A DNA stretch of 36,678 nucleotides, taken from a bacterium (GTDB lineage Bacteria; Bacillota; Clostridia; Oscillospirales; Oscillospiraceae). The translations under genes and the position numbers were made by a program. The stretch lies in assembly GCA_004562395.1 (NCBI GenBank), contig SFQY01000006.1, positions 1 to 36,678 on the forward strand. Reading direction: 5' to 3'. This document shows positions 7,384-15,027 of this stretch, piece by piece (the first letter of the stretch is position 1; the number at the start of each line of letters is the position of its first letter). Under the pieces are notes generated by a model, which was given only the letters and a program-made list of their open reading frames with translations, was not told where the DNA came from and made no database searches.

Positions 7384-8108
7384 CCCCGGAAACAGCGCTC
7401 TACCGGTTGCTGTGCGGCCTGGTGCTGGGGGCGGCACTGGGACTATTTTACGGCTTCCTGCGTCCGCCCCGGACCCGGCATCCGGCGCTGGCCGATGGGG
7501 CTTTCCTGCTGGGGGCAGTCTGGGTCTGGCTTTTTTTCGCCTTTGGGATCTGCGGCGGGGATCTTCGGGTGGGGTATTTTGCCGGACTGACGGCAGGCGG
7601 TGTGATCTGGGAATGTACCGCTGGAAAGGCTCTGCGGCCGGTTTTTGGGTTGTTTTGGAAAAAGCTGGGAAATTTGGGGGCTCTTCTGACCCTGCCCGGA
7701 AAAAAATTTTTGCATTTTGCGAAAATTTTGTTTGCATCTGGGGAAAAATGGGTTACAATAAAGTGGAATAATTATTGGCACCACCGGCAAAGGAGCGCAG
7801 ATACAACCCATGGAAAAAATCAAAAAATCGTTGAAGAACGTAAAGCTGGAGATTCGCCCCAGCCCCGTGGCTCTGAAGGTCCTGCTGATCGTGCTGATCC
7901 TGTTCTCCACCGCCGCTCTGGCGGCTCTTCGGTGGGTACACAACGGCATCCAGGCCCAGACCGAAAACCTGCGGGCGGAAGCCGCCGCCGTGGAATACGC
8001 CAACAGTGTACTGGAGCAAAAAAAGGCGGACCTGGGCTCGGTGCAGAGCATTCAGGACATTGCCAAGGAAGAGCTGGGTCTGGTGAATCCCGATACCGTG
8101 GTGATTGA
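7380..8108 (+). CDS. yabQ: Sporulation protein YabQ, frame running on through divIC
   Basis: The N-terminal part is a YabQ membrane protein, with hydrophobic segments YRLLCGLVLGAALGLFYGFL, GAFLLGAVWVWLFFAFGI and YFAGLTAGGVIWE, then a basic stretch KKLGNLGALLTLPGKKFLHFAKIL. YabQ localises to the spore membrane and is needed for cortex formation in Bacillus. The gene begins with ATGA overlapping the yabP stop. The frame does not stop near residue 130 as expected. It continues past the divIC start (7810) and ends at 8108, so about 100 residues are read from divIC in another frame. That tail is low-complexity and probably meaningless. A lost stop codon or an indel near the A/T-rich stretch 7699-7765 would explain it; the +1 frame stops at 7771. 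Confidence 0.75.
   Translation: MTPETALYRLLCGLVLGAALGLFYGFLRPPRTRHPALADGAFLLGAVWVWLFFAFGICGGDLRVGYFAGLTAGGVIWECTAGKALRPVFGLFWKKLGNLGALLTLPGKKFLHFAKILFASGEKWVTIKWNNYWHHRQRSADTTHGKNQKIVEERKAGDSPQPRGSEGPADRADPVLHRRSGGSSVGTQRHPGPDRKPAGGSRRRGIRQQCTGAKKGGPGLGAEHSGHCQGRAGSGESRYRGD
7732..7759 (+). promoter_or_regulatory. Sigma-A promoter for divIC-yabR
   Basis: TTGCAT (7732-7737) and TACAAT (7754-7759) are separated by 16 bases, inside the 3' part of yabQ. This would give divIC and yabR vegetative expression independent of the sporulation genes upstream. Confidence 0.65.
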
Positions 8109-8118
8109 CCCGCAGTAA
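7810..8118 (+). CDS. divIC: Septum formation initiator DivIC/FtsB family protein
   Basis: This 102-residue bitopic membrane protein belongs to the division complex. A basic cytoplasmic start (MEKIKKSLKNVKLEIRP) leads to one membrane segment (VALKVLLIVLILFSTAALAAL), then an external coiled coil (GIQAQTENLRAEAAAVEYANSVLEQKKADL) and the conserved end IQDIAKEELGLVNPDTVVI. In Firmicutes DivIC works with FtsL and DivIB at the septum. AAAGGAG at 7789-7795 serves the start with a rather long 14-base spacing. Its position between yabQ and yabR is the ancestral Firmicute order. Confidence 0.92.
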   Translation: MEKIKKSLKNVKLEIRPSPVALKVLLIVLILFSTAALAALRWVHNGIQAQTENLRAEAAAVEYANSVLEQKKADLGSVQSIQDIAKEELGLVNPDTVVIDPQ

Positions 8119-8171
8119 TGTGTTATTCCGGCAACCAAGTTGCCAAACTATATGGAGGATGCAGAGCATAT

Positions 8172-8657
8172 ATGGAGTTAACCGTAGGAACCGTCTTAGA
8201 GGGCAAGGTAAAATCGATCACAAATTTCGGTGCGTTCATCTCTCTGCCGGAGAATAAGACCGGCATGGTACATATTTCCGAGGTGGCAAACGCCTATGTC
8301 AGCGATATCCACCAGCACCTGACCGAGGGACAGGATGTGAAGGTCATGGTCATCGGGACGGAGAACGGGAAGATCAACCTGTCGATCAAGCGCCTGGAGC
8401 CCAAGCCCCAGCGGGAGAACAACGGCGGCAGACCCAATAATTTCCGGGGCGGCCAGCGCCGGGAGGGCAGCGGTACCCAAAACCGGGACCAGAGTCAGAA
8501 CCGTCCCCAGCGCGCGCCGGTACAGCCCGCGGCTCCCAAGACCGCCGATCAGCTCTTCGAGGAAAAGCTGAAGGCCTTCATGACGGAATCCGACAGCAAG
8601 CTCTCCTCCATCAAGGCGTATTCCGATCACCGCAGCAAGAACAGAAGAAGAGGATAA
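8172..8657 (+). CDS. yabR: S1 RNA-binding domain protein YabR
   Basis: This 161-residue cytoplasmic RNA-binding protein has one S1 domain at about residues 1-73: VGTVLEGKVKSITNFGAFISLPENKTGMVHISEV, then VKVMVIGTENGKINLSIKRL. After it comes a disordered Arg/Asn/Gln/Gly-rich stretch (about 75-118) and a short helical tail (TADQLFEEKLKAFMTESDSKLSSI). It matches the general stress/S1 protein that follows divIC in Bacillus. The ATG at 8172 follows GGAGG by 13 bases, a wide spacing. An upstream in-frame ATG at 8118 would overlap the divIC stop; the S1 domain begins directly at 8172. Confidence 0.9.
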   Translation: MELTVGTVLEGKVKSITNFGAFISLPENKTGMVHISEVANAYVSDIHQHLTEGQDVKVMVIGTENGKINLSIKRLEPKPQRENNGGRPNNFRGGQRREGSGTQNRDQSQNRPQRAPVQPAAPKTADQLFEEKLKAFMTESDSKLSSIKAYSDHRSKNRRRG

Positions 8658-8662
8658 AGAAG

Positions 8663-8689
8663 CGGGCTGCCCCGGCAGCCCGTTTTTTT
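8663..8689 (+). terminator. Terminator of the yabPQ-divIC-yabR block
   Basis: A 9-bp stem CGGGCTGCC/GGCAGCCCG (8663-8671, 8674-8682) is followed by seven T residues. Confidence 0.93.
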
Positions 8690-8722
8690 CGCGAAAAGCG
8701 TTTGCAAGAGAGGAACGGATTT

Positions 8723-9421
8723 GTGAAGACTGTGGTCATTACCGGCGGCTCCCGGGGAATCGGAGCGGCGGCGGTGGAGCTGTTTGCCGCCCGGGGCGAC
8801 CGGGTATTTTTCCTGTATGAAAAGAACCATGAAGCCGCCCGGGCCGTTGCTCAGGCCACCGGCGCGGAGGCCATTTGCTGCGACGTGGCGGACGGAGCGG
8901 CGGTGCGGGCCGTCTTTGACCGGATCGGGGATGTGGATGTCCTGATCTGCAGCGCCGGGATCTGCTGGTACGGCCTTCTGTCCATGATGGAGGAAGGGGA
9001 CTGGGACCGGCTCTTTGCCGTCAATGTCAAGGGCATCTATCACTGCGTCAACGCGGCCATGCCCGCCTTTCTGAAAAAGCAGCGGGGCTGCGTGATCACG
9101 GTATCCAGCATGTGGGGACAGGTGGGGGCTTCCTGTGAGGCGGCCTATTCCGCCACCAAGGGCGCGGTGATCGCCCTGACCAAAGCCCTGGCCAAGGAAT
9201 TGGGTCCCAGCGGCATCCGGGTCAACTGCGTGGCCCCCGGCGTGATCCTGACAGACATGTGCGCCAATGTGGAGCCGGAGATTCTGGACCAGATGGCCCA
9301 GGAGGCTCCTGTGGGCCGCAATGGAACCCCAATGGACGTGGCCAGGGCCATGGCCTACCTTGCCGACGCCGGGTTTGTCACCGGCCATATCCTCAGCGTC
9401 AACGGCGGGTACGTGATATAA
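8723..9421 (+). CDS. Short-chain dehydrogenase/reductase (FabG-like)
   Basis: This 232-residue SDR-family NAD(P)H oxidoreductase is of the 3-oxoacyl-ACP reductase type. Visible are the nucleotide-binding TGGSRGIG (7-14), CSAG in place of the usual NNAG, and the catalytic Ser129, Tyr142 and Lys146 (VSSMWG, AYSATKG). The end is typical: VNCVAPGVILTDM, then FVTGHILSVNGGYV. The GTG at 8723 is preferred because AGAGG lies 9 bases upstream. Subtype cannot be settled from motifs; no fatty-acid gene is adjacent, so a sugar or hydroxy-acid dehydrogenase is equally possible. rpiB follows 42 bases downstream and is probably co-transcribed. Confidence 0.87.
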   Translation: MKTVVITGGSRGIGAAAVELFAARGDRVFFLYEKNHEAARAVAQATGAEAICCDVADGAAVRAVFDRIGDVDVLICSAGICWYGLLSMMEEGDWDRLFAVNVKGIYHCVNAAMPAFLKKQRGCVITVSSMWGQVGASCEAAYSATKGAVIALTKALAKELGPSGIRVNCVAPGVILTDMCANVEPEILDQMAQEAPVGRNGTPMDVARAMAYLADAGFVTGHILSVNGGYVI

Positions 9422-9463
9422 TCTGCCTCAGTAATCTGAATTTACCAAAAGGAGAATTACAAA

Positions 9464-9907
9464 ATGAAGATTTCCATTGCCTGTGATCATGGCGCCCTGG
9501 CGCTGAAGAACAAGGTCGCCGCCCATCTGGAAAAACAGGGCTATGAGGTCCGGGATTTCGGCACTTACACCGCCGACAGCTGCGACTATCCCGACTTTGC
9601 CGCCGCCGCTGCCCGGGCAGTGGCCAGCGGAGAGTGTGAAAAGGGAATCGTCCTGTGTACCACCGGTATCGGCGTCTCCATCTCCGCAAACAAGGTGAAT
9701 GGCATCCGCTGCGCCCTGCTGTCGGACTCCTGGTCCGCGAAAATGACCCGGCTGCACAACGACACCAACATGATGGCCCTGGGTGCGGGGGTCGTGGGTG
9801 AAAATCTGGCGCTGGACATTGTGGATACCTGGCTGGGAACGGAATTCTCCGGGGAGGAACGGCATCAGAGACGGATCGACAAGGTCATGGCTCTGGAAAA
9901 GGAATAA
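9464..9907 (+). CDS. rpiB: Ribose-5-phosphate isomerase B
   Basis: This 147-residue RpiB/LacAB-family isomerase interconverts ribose 5-phosphate and ribulose 5-phosphate in the pentose phosphate pathway. The N-terminal IACDHGALALK is the family start. The catalytic cysteine is Cys65 in GIVLCTTGIGVSISANKVNGIR, and RLHNDTNMMALGAGVVG carries the conserved histidine at about 98. Its length is standard. AAAAGGAGAA stands 7-8 bases upstream of the ATG. Related LacA/LacB or allose isomerases share the fold, but the Cys-type active site favours RpiB. Confidence 0.93.
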   Translation: MKISIACDHGALALKNKVAAHLEKQGYEVRDFGTYTADSCDYPDFAAAAARAVASGECEKGIVLCTTGIGVSISANKVNGIRCALLSDSWSAKMTRLHNDTNMMALGAGVVGENLALDIVDTWLGTEFSGEERHQRRIDKVMALEKE

Positions 9908-9918
9908 ACGGAAAACCA

Positions 9919-9954
9919 CCGGCGTCCCCTCAAAGGAGACGCCGGATCTTTTTT
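9919..9954. terminator. Terminator between convergent rpiB and small minus-strand gene
   Basis: Stem CCGGCGTC/GACGCCGG (9919-9926, 9938-9945) is followed by ATCTTTTTT on the plus strand. On the minus strand the same stem is followed by TGGTTTTCC, so it may act weakly in both directions. Confidence 0.85.
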
Positions 9955-10237
9955 ACCGGAACCGGTAGCCTGCCTCCAGCAGGCGGGTCAGGGCCTCGTT
10001 GGCTTCCTGGTCGGTGAACAGGGCGGTGAACCGCCGGTCAACGACCAGGGCCTCCAGACTCAGCTCCAGATGGCCGCAGCTGTGCAGGCCGCTGAAGCCG
10101 TCGCTGAGGCGGCTGCCGGAAAGGATCCGGCGGGCGGTTTTCATGGCTTCCTCCGGCGCCACGGGGCGCATACGGATCCCCAGGGTTTCGGCCTTTGCCC
10201 GGGCAGCGGCCCAGGCAGCGATGAATGCCTCTTCCAT
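9953..10237 (-). CDS. Small protein of unknown function, last gene of the moxR operon
   Basis: This 94-residue soluble protein is not one I recognise. It has an Ala-rich helical start (MEEAFIAAWAAARAKAETLG), a middle with a possible metal-like SGLHSCGHLEL, and an acidic helical end (TDQEANEALTRLLEAGYRF). There is no signal peptide or membrane segment. The ATG has GAGGAGG about 9 bases upstream, a strong site. It starts 35 bases after the transglutaminase gene ends on the same strand and terminates at the shared hairpin, so it should be translated as the last member of this operon. Confidence 0.7.
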   Translation of the reverse strand: MEEAFIAAWAAARAKAETLGIRMRPVAPEEAMKTARRILSGSRLSDGFSGLHSCGHLELSLEALVVDRRFTALFTDQEANEALTRLLEAGYRFR

Positions 10238-10272
10238 GACGGATGTCCTCCTCGGTGTGGGAATTGGGATGG

Positions 10273-12393
10273 TCAGCAGACCGCGTAGAGATATTGGTAC
10301 AGAAGCCTCCGGTACCAGCTCATCTGCCGCAGGCGCTTTTTTCCGCCCCGCAGATAGCTGTCGAAGGCGGCCAGCTCCTCCGGGCCCAGGGTGTGCTGGC
10401 TGAATTTGGCCTTTTGGGCCAGCGCCTCCAGTTCCCCGGGAGGCGTCTCACCCAGCAGCCGGGCCACAAGCAGGGTTTCCTGCCAGCGGGCCAGGGCCTG
10501 AGCGTTGGGCGTGCCCCGGCGCTGCCGCCTGCGGCGCAGGCGAAGACGGAGACGGCGTTGTCCCTGCAGGCCGGCGGCCGCGGCGGCGATCAGAAGCAGC
10601 CAGATCCCGACGATGCCGAAGCGGCTCCCGGAAGGCTCCGGGACCGGCTCCGTGGACGGTCCCCCGGAAGGAGACTGGGAAGGCCGGGGGTCCGGTTCCG
10701 TCCCGGTCTGGGCAGGGGCCTCGGAGGAAGCCTGCGGCTGGGCTTCCGTGGTGGGGACAGGGGCCGTCTCCGGGACAGCTCCGGGAACGCCGGCGGGCGT
10801 TTCCTCCACAGCCGGCGTGGCTTCCAGCACCAGCCAGGTATTCAGGGCAGGCTCGTAGTATTCCGCCCAGGCGTGGGCGTTTTCTCCCGTTACGGTGACG
10901 GTCTGGCCGGGACGGAGGCGGACCAGATAGCCGCTGACGTACCGGGCCTCCACTCCCGCAGCCCGCAGCAGCACCGCGGCGGCGGTGGCGAAGTGGACAC
11001 AGTAGCCGGTGTCGGATTCCGTCAGGAACCACAGGGCGAAGTCCTCCTGCCCCCCGGGCATCCGTCCGGTGTTTTTGTCATACCTAGCGCTTCCCCGGAC
11101 AAAAGACGCAATGGCCTCGGCCTTTTCCGTAGGGGAGGTTTTTCCCTCCAGGATCTCCTCCAGAAGGGGCGCGGCGCCGGTCCAGGCGGTGTCCGGCAGG
11201 GCAAGATACCGGGACTGGTTTTCCTCCGCCCCATCGGCGAAGGGATGGGAGGTGTTTGCGCCTGCCAAAGCCTCCGAGCGCCAGCTGTCCGGAAGGCCGG
11301 AGCGGGAGAAGGTATAGCCGGTGTACAGCCGGGAGTTATCCATCCGGCCTCCCACCAGGCTCTGGGCTTCCTGGGGGTAATAGGGCAGGTACAGCTCTTC
11401 CATACGGCTTACGGTCTGAATGGTCACACTGCCCAGATCGATGCCCCGGCAGGAGAAGTCCTCCACCCGATGCCGGGAAGCGGACCAGCCCCTGCCGTCA
11501 TACATATCGTAATCCTGCCCCCGAAGGTACAGCGCTCCGCCTACCTCGGCGGTGACATCCATCACCGGCTGGGTGGACTCGATCCGCCTGCCCAGGGAAG
11601 CCAGGTCCACACTGTCCGGTTCTCCGGCAACGGTTCCGGGAGCCAGCTCCCGGAGGGTTTCCCCCGCCGTCTCCGGAAGGGACTGGGCCCAGTCCAGCAG
11701 GGATTCCCGGAGTTCTCCCGCGCGGTTTACATAACTTTTCTGAGGTACGGCCAGAAGCAGTCCAGCCAGGGCCAGGGCCGTGGGGACGGCGGCCAGCAGC
11801 GTCAGCCGGTTTCCCTGGTGGGAATCCCCCGCCCGGACCCGTCCCGTCAGAAGCAGCAGGATCAGAGGCCAAAGCAGGCACAGCAGATATCCCCCGGCAG
11901 GCACGGTGTCCGTCACCACCAGACACGATGCCAGCGGCAGCAGGGAAAGAAAAATGGTCAAAAGGGTGCCTTGTCCCCGGCATACCGACCGGGCCACCGT
12001 CAGGGCAATGACCGCGCCCAGGATCCCCATGGGCCAGTCCACCGTTCCCGCGTCCCAGGATGTGTCCACCAGCCGGAAAACGCCCCAGCCATAAGCCCGG
12101 TTATAAATATAGGTGATCCGGTAAACCAGCTGCCACAGCTGCCGTGCCGCCTCGCCCCGTCGCCAGAGCCAGCCCGCTCCCAGAGCCGCCAGGCAAAGCA
12201 GGACCAGACCGCCCCTCTTCCGGGAAAAGGCCCCGGCACACAAAAGGGCCGACCCGGCACAGGCCAGCACCACAGCCGGGAACCGGGCCAGGGTCAGCGA
12301 AAAGGCGGTGACCATGCAGCCCACCGCCCCCAGGGAGGCGGAAAAGGCCAGCAGGAAGGCCAGCACACAGGTGACCCATTTTTCACCCTTCAA
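10273..12393 (-). CDS. Membrane-anchored transglutaminase-like protein (DUF3488/TgpA type)
   Basis: This large membrane protein (706 residues) has about six or seven N-terminal membrane segments within the first 220 residues. An extracytoplasmic region follows, with a transglutaminase/protease core at about 410-530. Then come a Pro/Thr/Ser/Glu linker (530-605), one more membrane segment (GIVGIWLLLIAAAAAGL) and an Arg-rich cytoplasmic tail. Numbered from the GTG at 12402, catalytic Cys468 (TGYCVHFATAAAVLL) and His510 (NAHAWAEYYEP) are present; the third residue is Glu527 (LEATP) where most relatives have Asp. The TTG at 12393 is chosen because GGAGG (12406-12402) lies 8 bases upstream, while the GTG at 12402 overlaps that site. 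MoxR-DUF58-transglutaminase sets are widespread; their role is thought to be at the envelope but is poorly known. Confidence 0.87.
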   Translation of the reverse strand: MKGEKWVTCVLAFLLAFSASLGAVGCMVTAFSLTLARFPAVVLACAGSALLCAGAFSRKRGGLVLLCLAALGAGWLWRRGEAARQLWQLVYRITYIYNRAYGWGVFRLVDTSWDAGTVDWPMGILGAVIALTVARSVCRGQGTLLTIFLSLLPLASCLVVTDTVPAGGYLLCLLWPLILLLLTGRVRAGDSHQGNRLTLLAAVPTALALAGLLLAVPQKSYVNRAGELRESLLDWAQSLPETAGETLRELAPGTVAGEPDSVDLASLGRRIESTQPVMDVTAEVGGALYLRGQDYDMYDGRGWSASRHRVEDFSCRGIDLGSVTIQTVSRMEELYLPYYPQEAQSLVGGRMDNSRLYTGYTFSRSGLPDSWRSEALAGANTSHPFADGAEENQSRYLALPDTAWTGAAPLLEEILEGKTSPTEKAEAIASFVRGSARYDKNTGRMPGGQEDFALWFLTESDTGYCVHFATAAAVLLRAAGVEARYVSGYLVRLRPGQTVTVTGENAHAWAEYYEPALNTWLVLEATPAVEETPAGVPGAVPETAPVPTTEAQPQASSEAPAQTGTEPDPRPSQSPSGGPSTEPVPEPSGSRFGIVGIWLLLIAAAAAGLQGQRRLRLRLRRRRQRRGTPNAQALARWQETLLVARLLGETPPGELEALAQKAKFSQHTLGPEELAAFDSYLRGGKKRLRQMSWYRRLLYQYLYAVC

Positions 12394-13309
12394 CAGCCTC
12401 ACCTCCGATATGGTACTGCCAAGAAGCGGTGTAGGCCTTGTCCCGGATGGAGCCCTCCGCCGCGCAGGGGCTGCACAGCAGGGTATCCACGGCTCTGGTC
12501 AGGGCCTGCTCCCGGTCGATGGGGAAAGCACGGATCCCCTCCCCCGTCAGGGCCCGCAGCTCAAAGGCCACGTCCCGTTCCAGCAGATATCCGCCCAGCC
12601 ACAGCAGGCGCCCCAGCTTCCGGTCCAGCTCCTCCGGCGTTCCCCGGAGGGTCATGGTCAGCAGCACCAGCCCCCGCCGGGGCTCCATAGGCTCCCGGAT
12701 GGTCAGCTTTCCGGTCTTGGCGCTGAGCTTCCAGTGGACCTGGTTCAGACTGTCCCCGGGGCGGTACAGCCGCAGCTCGTGATTTTCCGCGAACCCGCCT
12801 CCAGGCTTGGGCCGCCAGGCCCGGGCAATGAAGCGCTTCAGATCCGGCGGCTCCGGGACAGCCAGAGGCACGGGACGGACCAGAAGGTTTTTTTCCTCCC
12901 GGTTCGTCACGGGAAAGGCAAACAGCCCCAGGTAGTCGCAGACCCGGGCCTTTTCCACCGTGACCCGGAAGCCGCCGCAGTGTCCGGTGGGAATTCCCGA
13001 TGCCGGGCGGAAGCGGCTGCGCTGCCCGGTCATATACGGATGCAGATACAGCTTCCCCCTGAAGGGCGGCAGGGGAAACCGGCTGCTGCCCAGCAGCCAG
13101 AGATCCCCTTCCTCGCCTACGGTCAGGGTCTCGGCGCCTCCGGGCCTTGTCCGGAAGCTTACAATGGCGGGCAGGCTCAGAAGCAGGGAAAGCCAGGGCA
13201 GCCCCAGTACCATCAGCAGCGCCACCCAGGAAAACCATTCCCCGTAGGCGATATAGAAGATCCCGCAGCCGGCCAGCGCCGCAAGATACCAGACTCTGTG
13301 TCCGAACAT
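12383..13309 (-). CDS. DUF58 domain-containing membrane protein
   Basis: This 308-residue protein has two N-terminal membrane segments (YLAALAGCGIFYIAYG, WVALLMVLGLPWLSLLLSLP). A beta-rich extracellular-like region follows, then the DUF58 signature at about 180-215 (ELRLYRPGDSLNQVHWKLSA, followed by KLTIREPMEPRRG). The C-terminal part resembles the von Willebrand A-like half of this family. DUF58 proteins are nearly always coded next to MoxR ATPases and are thought to be their partners. AAGGAGG is 6 bases before the ATG. The end overlaps the following transglutaminase gene by 11 bases, pointing to coupled translation. Confidence 0.88.
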   Translation of the reverse strand: MFGHRVWYLAALAGCGIFYIAYGEWFSWVALLMVLGLPWLSLLLSLPAIVSFRTRPGGAETLTVGEEGDLWLLGSSRFPLPPFRGKLYLHPYMTGQRSRFRPASGIPTGHCGGFRVTVEKARVCDYLGLFAFPVTNREEKNLLVRPVPLAVPEPPDLKRFIARAWRPKPGGGFAENHELRLYRPGDSLNQVHWKLSAKTGKLTIREPMEPRRGLVLLTMTLRGTPEELDRKLGRLLWLGGYLLERDVAFELRALTGEGIRAFPIDREQALTRAVDTLLCSPCAAEGSIRDKAYTASWQYHIGGEAVEG

Positions 13310-13339
13310 GTGGTCCTCCTTCCCAATGAACAGACCTTG

Positions 13340-14293
13340 TCAGCGCAGACGGGGAGCGGGGACGGTGGTCAGGAGCTGGGAAAGCACCTGCTCCGGCGTT
13401 TTTCCCTGGGCCTCCGCCTTGGGAGACAGGATCAGCCGGTGGGCGACGGTGTGAATAAAGACTTCCTTCACATCCCCCGGCGTTACATAGTCCCGGCCCC
13501 GGAGCTGAGCCACAGCCTTCGCCATGGCGGTGACGGACAGGGTCGCCCGGGGACTGGCGCCCCGGAGCAGGTCCGGACTGCTGCGGGTGGCTCCGGCCAG
13601 GGCGACGATATAGCTGACCACGCTGTCGTTTAGGAAGGTGTCCTCCACCGCGTCCTGAAGGCGCACCAGGTCCTCCCGGGTCATCAGCGCGCTGAGGGCA
13701 TGGAGCGGATTGCCGCCCTGACGGTTCAATACCATGGCCACCTCATCCTTGGGGCTGGGATAGCCCAGGGAAAGGCGGACCATGAACCGGTCCATCTGGC
13801 TGTCCGGCAGCAGGGAGGTTCCCGCCGCGCCGGTGGGATTCTGGGTGGCGATGACCACGAAGGGCTGGGGCAGGGGATGGCTGACGCCGTCCACCGTGAC
13901 CTGGCCCTCCTCCATGGCCTCCAGCAGGGCAGACTGGGTGCGGGAGGTGGCGCGGTTCAACTCGTCGGCCAGGAACAGGTTGCACAGCACCGCGCCGGGC
14001 TGGTAGCGCAGTCCCTTACCGTCGGGATCGGGGACGGAGTAGCCCGTCACGTCCGAGGGCAGCACGTCAGGGGTAAACTGGACCCGGCTGTATTCCAGAT
14101 CCAGCACCCGGGAAAAGGCCAGTGCCATGGTGGTCTTTCCCACGCCGGGGATATCCTCCAAAAGAATATGCCCCCGGGCCAGAATGGCGGCCAGCACCCA
14201 CAGCAGCACCTGGTCCTTGCCCACCACCACCTGGCGCACCTGGTTCAGAATCTGCTGGGCGTATGCGGTAACGGCGTTGTCCTTGGAAGGCAT
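13340..14293 (-). CDS. MoxR family AAA+ ATPase
   Basis: This 317-residue cytoplasmic AAA+ ATPase of the MoxR group is thought to act as a chaperone for partner proteins with VWA-like domains. Walker A is DIPGVGKTT (Lys53), Walker B is LFLADELNRA, sensor 1 is VIATQNP, and the arginine finger region follows in LPDSQMDRFMVRL. The end (DVKEVFIHTVAHRLIL) is the usual lid domain. The ATG at 14293 is preceded by AAAGGAG with 7 bases; a longer frame upstream lacks such a site. It is the first gene of the operon with DUF58, transglutaminase and the small unknown protein. Confidence 0.93.
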   Translation of the reverse strand: MPSKDNAVTAYAQQILNQVRQVVVGKDQVLLWVLAAILARGHILLEDIPGVGKTTMALAFSRVLDLEYSRVQFTPDVLPSDVTGYSVPDPDGKGLRYQPGAVLCNLFLADELNRATSRTQSALLEAMEEGQVTVDGVSHPLPQPFVVIATQNPTGAAGTSLLPDSQMDRFMVRLSLGYPSPKDEVAMVLNRQGGNPLHALSALMTREDLVRLQDAVEDTFLNDSVVSYIVALAGATRSSPDLLRGASPRATLSVTAMAKAVAQLRGRDYVTPGDVKEVFIHTVAHRLILSPKAEAQGKTPEQVLSQLLTTVPAPRLR

Positions 14294-14309
14294 AAAACCG
14301 CTCCTTTCG

Positions 14310-14337
14310 TAAATAGAGTATCCATGCTTACCGGCAA
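14310..14337 (-). promoter_or_regulatory. Probable promoter of the moxR operon
   Basis: On the minus strand TTGCCG (14337-14332) is followed after 16 bases by TATTTA (14315-14310). The match is moderate. A MITE begins about 24 bases upstream of the -35 box. Confidence 0.4.
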
Positions 14338-14360
14338 TGAGATTCATGGAATGTATGGCG

Positions 14361-14660
14361 TAAAGGATCGTTTATCGTACGAATGCGCGATGGTTCCACC
14401 AGAGGCTGATGCGCAGTAAAGGCTTCTCCTTGAGGACTGCGAAGCGTGCCTTTGGTAGAAGCTGTCTTGCGAAGCGAGACTGATGTGGTGTTACAGCAGT
14501 ACGTTTTCGCCGAAATGTCCCGATCATCGCAACTGTGTACTGCACACCACATCCGCCCCAGGCTGCGGCCTGGGGCACCTTCTCCTCAAGGAGAAGGCTT
14601 GAGCGCCGTAAGCGCCAGTGGAACCAACGAGCTGCCGTCATAAGATAAACGATCATTTTC
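14361..14660. repeat. MITE copy 2 (AAATGATCGTTTA inverted-repeat family, divergent interior)
   Basis: The ends AAAGGATCGTTTATC (14362-14376) and GATAAACGATCATTT (14644-14658) match the terminal repeats of the copy at 4.9 kb with one mismatch. The interior is different: a second pair of long arms (TGGTTCCACC at 14391 with GGTGGAACCA-like at about 14619-14628, and CTTCTCCTTGAGG with CCTCAAGGAGAAG) makes the whole element a roughly 300-base imperfect palindrome. It has no credible gene. Confidence 0.72.
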
Positions 14661-14965
14661 TTCGCAGCCAATACCGAGTGGTCAGGGAAGGATCGGCAGC
14701 CTACCGGACAGGCCTTTGCGGCGGGCCTTCTGTCCCTTTGTGCCGGGAAAAAACTGTAAGAATAATTATTTTGTCATTATACTTCTTTTCCCGGGGAAAA
14801 ACAAGTCGAAGGGGTCCGGGGAAACCTTAAGATTTCCTTGTGAGCTCCGCAGGCCCGTCCCCCGGACAGGGGCTGCGGAGCCGGAGCGGTTGCTCAGCAT
14901 GTTCGCCAATAAGGAACGATTGCCTGCTTTGGAATTGCTCAATATTGAGAAAATGCACTTTTTTG
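14661..14965. other. Gene-free region with one strong hairpin
   Basis: I find no gene in this stretch. It holds a stable hairpin at 14844-14881 (outer stem GCTCCGCAG/CTGCGGAGC, inner stem CCCGTCC/GGACAGG, loop CCC) that is not followed by a T-run, and a looser inverted repeat CCGGGAAAA (14743-14751) against TTTTCCCGG (about 14786-14795). Both lie upstream of the promoter of the next gene, so they are not part of its leader. Confidence 0.4.
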
Positions 14966-14993
14966 TTGCAAACTCACAAAAATATGATATCAT
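14966..14993 (+). promoter_or_regulatory. Promoter of the ParB-BMP fusion operon
   Basis: TTGCAA (14966-14971) is 16 bases from TATCAT (14988-14993); an overlapping TATGAT (14983-14988) is an alternative -10 box. AGGAGG lies 5 bases before the ATG at 15028, giving a short leader of about 28 bases. Confidence 0.6.
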
Positions 14994-15027
14994 ATATGGA
15001 TGAAATACCATTTTTCAGGAGGCTGCC

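Noticed and set aside
10243..12690. 815-residue open frame on the plus strand opposite the transglutaminase and DUF58 genes
   Set aside because: Composition is Gly/Gln/Arg/Pro-rich without any domain, and the minus-strand genes show clear family motifs and ribosome-binding sites.
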